Part shown: positions 1 through 6,942 of the stretch, in pieces
How the letters are laid out: each line of letters opens with the position of its first letter
How positions within the stretch are numbered: position 1 is the first letter of the stretch
NCBI GenBank assembly: GCA_029259655.1
Contig: JAJDET010000024.1
Coordinates: 1-37,194, forward strand
Reading direction: 5' to 3'
Origin: Planctomycetota bacterium
GTDB lineage: Bacteria; Planctomycetota; UBA1135; GCA-002686595
DNA: 37,194 nucleotides
Notes under the pieces: generated by a model
Database searches by the model: none
The model's input: only the letters and a program-made list of their open reading frames with translations
Told to the model about the DNA's origin: nothing
Made by a program: the position numbers and the translations under genes

Positions 1-1
1 G

Positions 2-964
2 TGCGGCGACGAGTGGCTCGACCAGGAGATGGCCGACGAGTACCACTCGAAGATCCAGCAGTGGTGGACCTTCCCCAGCGAGAGCAAGTTCTTCGAGATC
101 TGGAGCACGACGCCCTGGCACGTCACGCGCTGGGCAGCCTGGCACGCGGACCAGACGTACCGCGACCTCAAACGTGCCTACGGCATCGCTCCCGAGAAGC
201 CCATCGTCGTCGCCGTCCTGAACGGTCCGGAGCAGTACAACCGGTTCGCGACCGGTGATCAGGCGCTGGGACTCCCCCCGACAGAGATCCAGGGCTTCTC
301 ATCGGTGCACTACGCCTTCTTCGCGGAGTCCTGGTTCCTGCCGATCCAGCCGCCGGAGTACCTCGGGACCGGCGTCTGCGTCTGGAACATGTCCAGCCCC
401 GAGATCGACCCCTCGACCCAGATCCCGGACCCGTTCGGGAAGCACGCCGTACGGCACGCTGCGGCGCTCTCCTATGCGGAGGCCATCGACGAGAGCCTCA
501 ACACGGTGAGCCGCGCCCTCTCGTCGCCCGGCCAGCAACAGTTCCCGTTCCAGGCCTTCTGGAGCGAGAAGAAGATCCCGCTCTGGTTCCGGATCGGCGT
601 GGGGACCTACTGCGAGCGCTACTTCTTCGACCCCAACGCCAACGTCAACGAGGGCTACAGCCCTTGGTGGGCCCGGGAGTGGTCCCTGGACAACATCCGG
701 CGCTCGGGCGGGCCGAAGCCCTTCGAGGAGATCTTCGGCATGCAGCTCAACGCCAACGACAAGGCGGGGTCCTCGATGCTGATCAACCAGGCCGGAATGC
801 TGGTCTCGTTCGTCCTGGACGGGAAGTGCCAGCCGGTCGTGCAGGCCCACGAGGCCTTCAAGCACGCGCTGCGGACGGGCGGGGATGCAGCCGCCGCGGA
901 CCAGGGGTTGCGCAAGGCACTCCTCGACAACACAGAGGCCTTCCACGTCTACGTGAAGATGTAG
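2..964 (+). CDS. Unrecognised protein, 5'-truncated (possible peptidase-MA-like fold)
   Basis: The reading frame is open from the window edge (first full codon at base 2, reading C-G-D-E-W-L), so the true start lies upstream; the first ATG is at 29. The visible 320 residues are rich in Trp and aromatic residues and show no clear membrane segment. The stretch PLWFRIGVGTYCERYF, followed by a helical C-terminal part with a conserved-looking SSMLINQAGMLVSF, is laid out like the C-terminal half of peptidase-MA/DUF1570 gluzincins (P-x-W-x-x-E-G-x-x-x-Y). However, no HExxH zinc motif is visible and the expected Glu is replaced, so if the resemblance is real the visible part is not an active protease. 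I do not recognise the family firmly. The gene ends 106 bases before bolA in the same direction. Confidence 0.75.
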   Translation, partial: CGDEWLDQEMADEYHSKIQQWWTFPSESKFFEIWSTTPWHVTRWAAWHADQTYRDLKRAYGIAPEKPIVVAVLNGPEQYNRFATGDQALGLPPTEIQGFSSVHYAFFAESWFLPIQPPEYLGTGVCVWNMSSPEIDPSTQIPDPFGKHAVRHAAALSYAEAIDESLNTVSRALSSPGQQQFPFQAFWSEKKIPLWFRIGVGTYCERYFFDPNANVNEGYSPWWAREWSLDNIRRSGGPKPFEEIFGMQLNANDKAGSSMLINQAGMLVSFVLDGKCQPVVQAHEAFKHALRTGGDAAAADQGLRKALLDNTEAFHVYVKM

Positions 965-1024
965 AGAAGGGCCGGACCGCGGCCCTCCCCTCATTCCCCC
1001 GTACTCTCTAGCGCACTGGAGGGT

Positions 1025-1030
1025 TATATT
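1025..1030 (+). promoter_or_regulatory. Candidate -10 element upstream of bolA
   Basis: TATATT is an isolated AT-rich hexamer in GC-rich DNA, 43 bases before the bolA ATG. No convincing -35 hexamer is visible 17 bases upstream. It is called from position and composition only. Confidence 0.3.
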
Positions 1031-1073
1031 GCTCCCGAGACCCCCAGGTGGGGATCGGAGGATTTGCCACGTG

Positions 1074-1298
1074 ATGACCGAGACCGAGCTCCAGGGCCTG
1101 ATCCAGGACCACATCGTCGATGCGCAGGTGCGCGTTCATGACATGACCGGGACGTCGGACCACTTCGAGGTCGAGGTGGTCTCCCCCACGTTCGCGGGCA
1201 AGTCGCTCATCGAGCAGCACAAGATGGTGCACGCCGCCGTGGGGCAGCACCTGACCACCACCATTCACGCCCTCAAGATCAAGACCCGAACCCCGTAG
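1074..1298 (+). CDS. bolA: BolA family protein
   Basis: This small (74 aa) BolA-fold protein has the family layout: an N-terminal helix (TETELQGLIQDHI), central strands with HDMTGTSDHFEVEVVS, and the signature FAGKSLIEQHKMVHAAVG with the conserved His of the H-K-M-V-H segment. BolA proteins bind monothiol CGFS glutaredoxins, sharing a [2Fe-2S] cluster between them, and act in iron-sulfur cluster trafficking or iron sensing in the cytoplasm. The next gene is exactly such a glutaredoxin, which supports the call. A GGAGG lies at 1057-1061. Both ATG 1074 and the in-frame GTG 1071 are compatible with it; ATG is preferred. The stop TAG overlaps the GTG of the next gene by one base (TAGTG), so the pair is almost certainly co-translated. 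Confidence 0.92.
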   Translation: MTETELQGLIQDHIVDAQVRVHDMTGTSDHFEVEVVSPTFAGKSLIEQHKMVHAAVGQHLTTTIHALKIKTRTP

Positions 1299-1630
1299 TG
1301 CCCGACATGTGGACCGAAGAAGAAATCAAGAAAACCGTCGAGACGAACAAGCTCCTGATCTTTGGCAAGGGAACGAAGTTCGAGCCGATGTGCGGCTTCA
1401 CGCACCGCGCCATCGACATCTTCAACCAGCTCGGCAAGCCCTTCGAGGTCGTGAACATCTTCGACGACGAGTCGATCCGGCCGGCGCTCGTGACCTACTC
1501 GAACTGGCCGACGACGCCCCAGTGCTACGTGGGTGGAGAGATGATCGGCGGTAGCGACATCGCCGCCGAGCTGTTCGAGAGCGGCGAACTGCAGAAGAAG
1601 GTCGACGCCCTCTTCGCCGAGGCGACCTAG
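1298..1630 (+). CDS. grxD: Monothiol glutaredoxin, Grx4/GrxD type (CGFT variant)
   Basis: A 110-aa thioredoxin-fold protein with the single-domain Grx4 landmarks: the lead-in KGTKFEPMCGFTHRAI, in which the usual CGFS active site reads CGFT; the WP loop (NWPTTPQCYV, usually WPT.PQ.Y); and the glutathione-binding GGEMIGGSDI segment. Family members bind a glutathione-ligated [2Fe-2S] cluster as homodimers or as heterodimers with BolA and pass it to acceptor proteins. The start is GTG 1298, overlapping the bolA stop; ATG 1307 is an alternative giving 107 aa. The Ser-to-Thr change at the last active-site position is conservative but unusual. Its stop TAG shares the palindrome CTAG with the stop of convergent hspQ. 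Confidence 0.93.
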   Translation: MPDMWTEEEIKKTVETNKLLIFGKGTKFEPMCGFTHRAIDIFNQLGKPFEVVNIFDDESIRPALVTYSNWPTTPQCYVGGEMIGGSDIAAELFESGELQKKVDALFAEAT

Positions 1631-1995
1631 CCCACGGGCCAGTCCCGGTCGTTGCGCTCGTAGTACCCCTCGCGGAGCGCTCCGAAGTACTGACCGAGGA
1701 GCGGATGCGCGATCGGCTCGCCCGAGGGATCGGGCATGAGGCTGGTCTGCGCCGCGTAGGTCGTCTGCATCGAGCCGTGTACCAGGACGTGGTACCAGGG
1801 CTGGTCCCGGGCCGGCTGAGTACGGTTCTTCCGGTACCAGCCTTCGTCCGCCCGGCACTCGAGGTCGAAGGCCACGACCACACCGCGGTAGCCGTAGCGG
1901 CGGTGACGGATCAGGCTGCCGGGGGGGAAGCGGACCGGCGAGCCCGGGGCGCTGTCCGGCAGGTTCTGGCGGATCTGGATCATGGTCCGCCCCAT
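1627..1995 (-). CDS. hspQ: HspQ/YccV-like heat-shock protein
   Basis: This 122-aa protein matches the HspQ (hemimethylated-DNA-binding, YccV-like) domain: FPPGSLIRHRRYGYRGVVVA, a central acidic segment, QPWYHVLVHGSMQTTYAAQ and a final P-L-x-x-Y-F region. In Escherichia coli HspQ is a specificity factor and substrate of the Lon protease and affects DnaA turnover; whether that holds here is unknown. ATG 1995 is chosen because GAGAGGGG sits five bases upstream; ATG 1983 (118 aa) is the alternative. The gene converges on grxD with a four-base overlap of stop codons. Its 5' end faces the HDOD regulator, so bases 1996-2173 hold the divergent promoters. Confidence 0.85.
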   Translation of the reverse strand: MGRTMIQIRQNLPDSAPGSPVRFPPGSLIRHRRYGYRGVVVAFDLECRADEGWYRKNRTQPARDQPWYHVLVHGSMQTTYAAQTSLMPDPSGEPIAHPLLGQYFGALREGYYERNDRDWPVG

Positions 1996-2173
1996 TGGAT
2001 CCCCTCTCGGCGAGACCCGGAGCCCCGGGGTTGCCTTTCTCCTCCAGCGAGCCCGGTCGAGGGCCGCAGGGGGGGTATCCACTCGATTCTCGTCCCGATT
2101 CCGGGACAAGCTTCGGAGATCGCGTTGTGTCGGAGGGTCCCCGGCCGATGCCCATGTTGGACACCACTCCCAC

Positions 2174-3664
2174 ATGGGTTCCACCCCCTTCCAGCAGGTC
2201 CTGCCCGACGCAATCGCGAGGGCCGAGAACCTACCCACGTTGCCGGCCGTCGCGCTCGAGGTGCTCGATCTGGCGAGGGACGACAACGCCGGGCTCGAGG
2301 ACTACTCGCGGGTCCTGTCCCACGACCCGGCGATCGCGGCGCGCCTGCTCCGGCTGGCGAACTCCTCGATGTTCAGCCTCGGTCAGGAGGTCACCTCGAT
2401 CGAGCGGGCCACGGTGGTCCTGGGCTCCAAGACCATCCAGCTCATGGCGGTGTCCTTCTCCCTCGTGGGCAAGCTCTCCGGCTCGAACGCGGCCCCGGGC
2501 TTCGATCACGCGGAATACTGGGGCCGCAGTCTCTCGTGCGCCGTGGCCGGACGTGAGCTGGGACGGCTCCTCCAGTTCACGATCGCCGACGAGTCCTTCC
2601 TTTGCGGTCTCCTCTCCGACATCGGCCGGCTCGTGATCGCCGAGTGCCTTCCGGAAGCGTACGCGGAGGTACAGGCTCGAGGAGAGGGCTGGCCGACCCT
2701 CGCGCAGGAGCGCGAGATACTGGGGTTCGACCATGCGGACGTGGGCGGCGCCCTCCTCCAGGCGTGGAAGCTGCCGGCCGTCCTGAGCACGGCCGTGGCG
2801 TTCTGCGGGCGCCCGGATGAGCTGCCCGCCGACGTCGATTCGGTGACACGCGACCTGGTCCGGATCGTCCACATCGCCCAGCTCCTGGTCGCCGTCCTGC
2901 GCGAGGAGGAGAAGGGCACCTACCTGAGGGAGCTCCACCGGGCATCGGAGGCGGCCGGTCTCTCGCGCCAGCAGATCGACACCGTGATCCTCGCCCTGGA
3001 GAGCCGGATCGGCGAGACAGCGGAGATGCTCGAGATCGACGTGGGAGCGAGCTCGCACTACGACATCCTGGAGCAGGCCCGCCGTCAGGCGCTGGCCATC
3101 GCGAGCGAGCGCCGCACCACATCGGACGAACGCCGGAGCCTGCGCAACGGGGCGTCCGCCGTCAGCGATGAGCGGACCGGTCTCGGCAACCGGGCCTTCC
3201 TCGACGAGGTCCTCGACGGTGAGCTCCGAAACCGGATGTACGGAAACGCGGCGGACGATCTCGGCCTCCTCCTGGTGGAGATCCACGGGCTGGACGAGCT
3301 CAGGGAGCGCCACGGGGAGAGTGGATGCGACGGCTTCCTGGAGGCGGTGGGACTGACGCTGCGAGGATTGGCGCGTGCCTCGGACGCCCCCGGCCGGTTC
3401 GAACCGACGGTCTTCGGCATCGTCGTCCCCGCGTGTGTGACGGAGGGACAAGAGCGCCTGGGCGAACGCATCGTCGAGGCGTGCCACGAGATCCGGATCG
3501 CCATCGGCAGGCGGACGCCGGGGCTCTCCGTGTGCGTCGGCTCGAGCACCCTCGCGACGGTGTCCTCACTGGACGACGGCGAGCGCCTGGTGAAGGCCGC
3601 CCGGGACGCCCTTCGAAGGGCGATCCAGAAGGGTCCGGGCGCGGTCGAGGTCGACCGGATCTGA
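2174..3664 (+). CDS. HDOD domain protein with degenerate C-terminal GGDEF domain
   Basis: A 496-aa cytoplasmic signalling protein. Residues about 5-210 form an HDOD domain (LPDAIARAENLPTLPAVALE, then LSHDPAIAARLLRLANSS, the hallmark helix). This is an HD-related fold lacking phosphohydrolase metal ligands, used as a protein-interaction scaffold in bacterial signalling. A helical linker leads to a GGDEF-like domain from about residue 331 (SDERTGLGNRAF is the usual D-x-L-T-G-L-x-N-R start). The signature loop that should read GGDEF is EPTVF near residue 410, so diguanylate cyclase activity is not expected. A binding or dimerising role is more likely. ATG 2174 gives a good HDOD N-terminus. The frame is also open further upstream, but that stretch is antisense to the hspQ start region and has no family resemblance. 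Confidence 0.88.
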   Translation: MGSTPFQQVLPDAIARAENLPTLPAVALEVLDLARDDNAGLEDYSRVLSHDPAIAARLLRLANSSMFSLGQEVTSIERATVVLGSKTIQLMAVSFSLVGKLSGSNAAPGFDHAEYWGRSLSCAVAGRELGRLLQFTIADESFLCGLLSDIGRLVIAECLPEAYAEVQARGEGWPTLAQEREILGFDHADVGGALLQAWKLPAVLSTAVAFCGRPDELPADVDSVTRDLVRIVHIAQLLVAVLREEEKGTYLRELHRASEAAGLSRQQIDTVILALESRIGETAEMLEIDVGASSHYDILEQARRQALAIASERRTTSDERRSLRNGASAVSDERTGLGNRAFLDEVLDGELRNRMYGNAADDLGLLLVEIHGLDELRERHGESGCDGFLEAVGLTLRGLARASDAPGRFEPTVFGIVVPACVTEGQERLGERIVEACHEIRIAIGRRTPGLSVCVGSSTLATVSSLDDGERLVKAARDALRRAIQKGPGAVEVDRI

Positions 3665-3677
3665 GAGACGGCGACTT

Positions 3678-3699
3678 TCTCGGCGATTCTCCGGCGAGA
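3678..3699 (+). terminator. Weak hairpin after the HDOD gene
   Basis: TCTCGGCG pairs with CGGCGAGA (seven of eight positions) around a six-base loop, 14 bases after the stop of the HDOD gene. There is no T-tract, so it may only be a 3'-end stabiliser. Confidence 0.25.
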
Positions 3700-3742
3700 G
3701 GGCTCGCCTCCGACGCCCCCTCGTGGTGCAAAGGAGGTCGTC

Positions 3743-5056
3743 ATGACCCACACCGCTCTCACCCTCCCGCTCCTCCTCGCTACTTCGATCGCCGGGAACG
3801 CCCCGCAGGACCCCGACCCGTTCGAGCGCTTCGAGCTCGAAAACGGTGTGCGGCTGGCCGTGATGCACGTCCCCGACGCTCCGCGCCAGACCACCTTCAC
3901 CTTCCTGCCCCACGGCCTCGTCGCGGATCCCGCCGGCCGAGCCCAGTTCGCACACCTCGCGGAGCACATGCTGATCCGCTCGACCGACCCCGACTCCCTG
4001 TCGGTTCCGGGAATCGACATCAACGGCGAGACCTCCGCGCTCGCGCTTCGAATGGAGACCTACGCCGAGCCCGGTGCCTGGCGTGAGTCCATCCGGCGGC
4101 ACGCCCGGTGGCTCGACGCGCGCGCGTTCGACGCCGACGTCCTCGAGCGCGAGAAGGAGAGGATCGCCGGAGAGGAGCGCACGACGACCGCGGGAGGGTT
4201 CACTCACAAGTGGGCCGAAGCCGCCTGGGGCCAGATCGTGAGGGGCGGTCGCGATCACGCAGCGGTCCACGGCGACGTCGCCGGCGCGACCGTCGAGGAC
4301 GTCGCGGCCTGGGTCGAGGCCCGGATCGGGCTCGGGCGCGGCGTGCTGATCGCCAGCGTCGGCCCCGTGGACGCAAACGAGCTGCGCGACGCGCTCGACG
4401 CCGAGCTCGCGGAAGTCGTGCGCGCGACCGAGGCGTCGTCACACACGTCGCGCGAGGAGGATCGCACTTCGCCGGAGGAAGGGGACCGAACCGCCACGTG
4501 GGACCTCGACGCCCACCACTACCTCGAGTGGTACCGCCTGCCCGACGATGCGGTCGACCGGATCGGGGGATCCGTCTTCGCGCAGCTGGTCTCGGTCGCG
4601 CTCTCCCAGGACTCCTCGGGCCCGTTCCGACCGGGTCAGGCGATGGCGCGCGTTATCGCGGCTCCCGAGGGGAGCTTTCTCATGATCTCCGCCTCGCTCC
4701 CCGACGGGTCGGCGCTCGACTCCGCGCGCGCGGCCTTCGGGCGAGCGATCGAGAGCGCGAAGAAGGGCGCGGGAATGTCCATGGCCATGGCGCTGTTCCA
4801 GCTCAAGGCCCAGGCCGGCTCAGTGCCGGACGTGGCCGCGGCGCGCAAGCAGATGGAGAACCACGGCCACGACACTTCGCTGATCGAGGCCCAGCTCGCG
4901 CTCAACCTCTTGATCCCGGAGATCCAGCTCGGCCTCGAGCGCGGCGAGCTCATCGCAGGCTACAAGGCGCTGGACGAGGACCGGATGAAGGCCCTGGTCG
5001 GCGGCTCGCTACGCGCGGAAGCACGCGCGAGTCTCTTCCTCACTCCGCGGCGCTGA
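3743..5056 (+). CDS. M16 family zinc metalloprotease (insulinase-like), exported
   Basis: A 437-aa protein with a short signal-like N-terminus (about residues 1-20) followed by the M16 N-terminal domain, FELENGVRLAVMHVPDAP. The inverted zinc motif HxxEH is intact as H71-L-A-E74-H75. The third ligand should be one of the glutamates at about 135-145 (VLEREKERIAGEE), slightly closer than the usual 76 residues. The C-terminal half (HHYLEWYRLPDDAVDRIGGSVF onward) has the layout of the paired non-catalytic M16 domain. M16 enzymes of this size usually degrade small peptides, acting as a clamshell of two such halves; the substrate cannot be told here. The start is certain: AAAGGAGGT lies seven bases before the ATG. 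The 3' end overlaps the convergent membrane glycosyltransferase by 17 bases. Confidence 0.9.
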   Translation: MTHTALTLPLLLATSIAGNAPQDPDPFERFELENGVRLAVMHVPDAPRQTTFTFLPHGLVADPAGRAQFAHLAEHMLIRSTDPDSLSVPGIDINGETSALALRMETYAEPGAWRESIRRHARWLDARAFDADVLEREKERIAGEERTTTAGGFTHKWAEAAWGQIVRGGRDHAAVHGDVAGATVEDVAAWVEARIGLGRGVLIASVGPVDANELRDALDAELAEVVRATEASSHTSREEDRTSPEEGDRTATWDLDAHHYLEWYRLPDDAVDRIGGSVFAQLVSVALSQDSSGPFRPGQAMARVIAAPEGSFLMISASLPDGSALDSARAAFGRAIESAKKGAGMSMAMALFQLKAQAGSVPDVAAARKQMENHGHDTSLIEAQLALNLLIPEIQLGLERGELIAGYKALDEDRMKALVGGSLRAEARASLFLTPRR

Positions 5057-6875
5057 CGCCGTCGCTCGCGAGCGCGACCAGCACGTCCGCCTCGGGATCC
5101 CAGCGCCAGGCGTCGGGACTCCCGAGGCGCTCGAGGAGCACGACGTTCCGCGGACCGAGGTCGCGGGCGAAGACGAGCTGCTCCACGCCGAGCGCCGGCG
5201 GCGGGAGCGAGTGGCGCTTGCGCTCGTCCTCGGTCCGGACCGGCACGAAGACGACGCCGCGTTCGACGCCCGCTTCCTGCGCCGCGCGCGCAGGCGCCGT
5301 CCGCTCGAGCATCTCCCCGCGCGCGACGGCGAGGTGTCGCCCCAGGAGCTGGGCGCCCCCGATGGCGAGGAGCACGACGAGCGCCGTGGCCGCGAGCCGT
5401 CCGCGCTCGCGCGCGACGACCCCGAGCCCGCCGGCGGCGAGGATGCACAGGGGCGGGATGCCCTCGACCAGGTAGAGCGGCCCGACCCAGGGGATCCCGT
5501 GGAACCGGTGCAGCGCATGAGCGAGGAGGAGACACACGATCGGAGCAACGAGGACCCACGCGCGTCGCGGGCGCCCGAGCCCCCCGACGACCGAGAGCAA
5601 GAGCGCTCCGGCCCCACCGTGTGCCCAGGAGGCGAGCCGCGTCAGGTTGAAGCGCGAATAGGAGAGAGCAGTCGGGAGGTTCACGAGGCCGAAGCGGTCG
5701 TTCGGCGAGACCCGATCGGCGTAGTACCCGTAGGCGGTCTTCAGCGGCGAGCCCGTGAGCGCGCCGTTCAGGCCGAGGAAGAGCGCGATGCCGGGCAGCG
5801 CCGCGACCACGACGAGCGCCGTCGCCGCGAGCCCGAGCACGGGAACGAACGGCAGCGCGAAGGCGAGCGCCGTCACGGGCCGCGTCAGGAAGACGATCGA
5901 GATCGCCGCGCCGGCCGCGAGGAGCCGCGCGCGCGCGCGGCGCCCCTGCTCGCGTTCCTCGCGGTCTGCGAGGACGAGGTCGGCGAAGAGGAGGCAGAAC
6001 GGAGTCGTGACAGAGTGGGAGAGCCACAGACAGCCGACACCGAGAACCGCGGGCGAAAGGGCGGAAAGCCACGCCGCGAGGAGCGGCAGCGGCGACCCGA
6101 GTCGCCGGGCGATCCGGAACACGAGGAGCGGGACGAGCATCGCGAGCAGTCTCGGGAGAAGGCCCGGCGCTCCGACCATCACGCCGGGCACGAGCGCGGC
6201 GGCGTACCCCGGCGGGTACTTGGAGAACGCACGCGGTCCGGGCACGACCTGTCGGGCGGGGAAGAAATCGGAGAGCTCGCCGACGTCGCGAGCGACCTCG
6301 CCGCGCGCGAAGAGCTCGGCCTGGAAGAGCTGGGCGCGGCCGTCGTTGGTGACCGGCTCTCCGTCGAGAGCGAGACCGGACAGCGTCGCGGGCAGTACGC
6401 CCGCTACGAGACAGGCGGGGAGGAGCCCGGCTCCTCCTCGCCCGGACGGCTCGCCCGCTGCGGACCCGCGGACGCCGAGAAGGAAGGCCAGGCCGAGGAG
6501 TCCGATGCCGATCGCGCGCGCGAGATCCCCCACGTCGAGGTACCAGGGCGCCGAGAGCCGCCCGCGCTCCGCCACGAACGCCAGGACGGCAGGATCGAAG
6601 ACCGAGAAGAGGACCGCCGCCCCGAGCAGCGCCGCCGCCAGGCGTCGGCGCGGCAGGGCGCGAGCGAGGAGCGCGCCGCCGCAGAGGGCCAGCGCCGCCG
6701 CCGCGAGGAAGCCCGGGATCGCGGGAACGAGCCGCGCCAGCTCGGCAGGGCTCCCTTGCCACAGGACCCGGGCCGCGAGCGTCACGCGGAAGACGCCCCC
6801 CGTGAAGCGGGCGTCGGCCAGGAGGAGCAGGACGCCAACCGCCCCGGCCGTCGCGCAGAGGAGCCGGCGGAACAC
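5040..6875 (-). CDS. Polytopic membrane glycosyltransferase-like protein (GT-C/GT39 type)
   Basis: A 611-aa integral membrane protein with roughly a dozen hydrophobic segments and a soluble C-terminal tail of about 110 residues. Two features suggest a GT-C glycosyltransferase related to the dolichyl-phosphate-mannose/ArnT group: an acidic first loop (VTNDGRAQLFQAELFARGEV, comparable to the D/E-containing catalytic loop), and FSKYPPGYAAAL, a K-Y-P-P-G motif common in that group. Such enzymes use polyprenyl-phosphate sugars on the outer face of the inner membrane. The substrate is unknown. GTG 6875 is the start. There is no Shine-Dalgarno, but TATCTT ends six bases upstream, suggesting a leaderless transcript. 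It is divergent from the sulfatase-fold lipoprotein. Confidence 0.82.
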   Translation of the reverse strand: MFRRLLCATAGAVGVLLLLADARFTGGVFRVTLAARVLWQGSPAELARLVPAIPGFLAAAALALCGGALLARALPRRRLAAALLGAAVLFSVFDPAVLAFVAERGRLSAPWYLDVGDLARAIGIGLLGLAFLLGVRGSAAGEPSGRGGAGLLPACLVAGVLPATLSGLALDGEPVTNDGRAQLFQAELFARGEVARDVGELSDFFPARQVVPGPRAFSKYPPGYAAALVPGVMVGAPGLLPRLLAMLVPLLVFRIARRLGSPLPLLAAWLSALSPAVLGVGCLWLSHSVTTPFCLLFADLVLADREEREQGRRARARLLAAGAAISIVFLTRPVTALAFALPFVPVLGLAATALVVVAALPGIALFLGLNGALTGSPLKTAYGYYADRVSPNDRFGLVNLPTALSYSRFNLTRLASWAHGGAGALLLSVVGGLGRPRRAWVLVAPIVCLLLAHALHRFHGIPWVGPLYLVEGIPPLCILAAGGLGVVARERGRLAATALVVLLAIGGAQLLGRHLAVARGEMLERTAPARAAQEAGVERGVVFVPVRTEDERKRHSLPPPALGVEQLVFARDLGPRNVVLLERLGSPDAWRWDPEADVLVALASDGVSAAE

Positions 6876-6881
6876 GGCGAG

Positions 6882-6887
6882 AAGATA
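6882..6887 (-). promoter_or_regulatory. Candidate -10 element for the GT-C-like gene, leaderless spacing
   Basis: On the minus strand TATCTT is followed by six bases and then the GTG start. The likely transcription start coincides with the start codon. No -35 element is evident. Confidence 0.35.
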
Positions 6888-6930
6888 CGCCAGGGGCGGG
6901 GCGCGAGCGACCTTCGCGCGCGGGCGGGAC

Positions 6931-6936
6931 TATGCT
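6931..6936 (+). promoter_or_regulatory. Candidate -10 element for the sulfatase-fold gene, leaderless spacing
   Basis: TATGCT followed by six bases and ATG mirrors the arrangement of the divergent gene. No Shine-Dalgarno sequence is present, so a leaderless mRNA is plausible. Confidence 0.35.
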
Positions 6937-6942
6937 CTCGGG

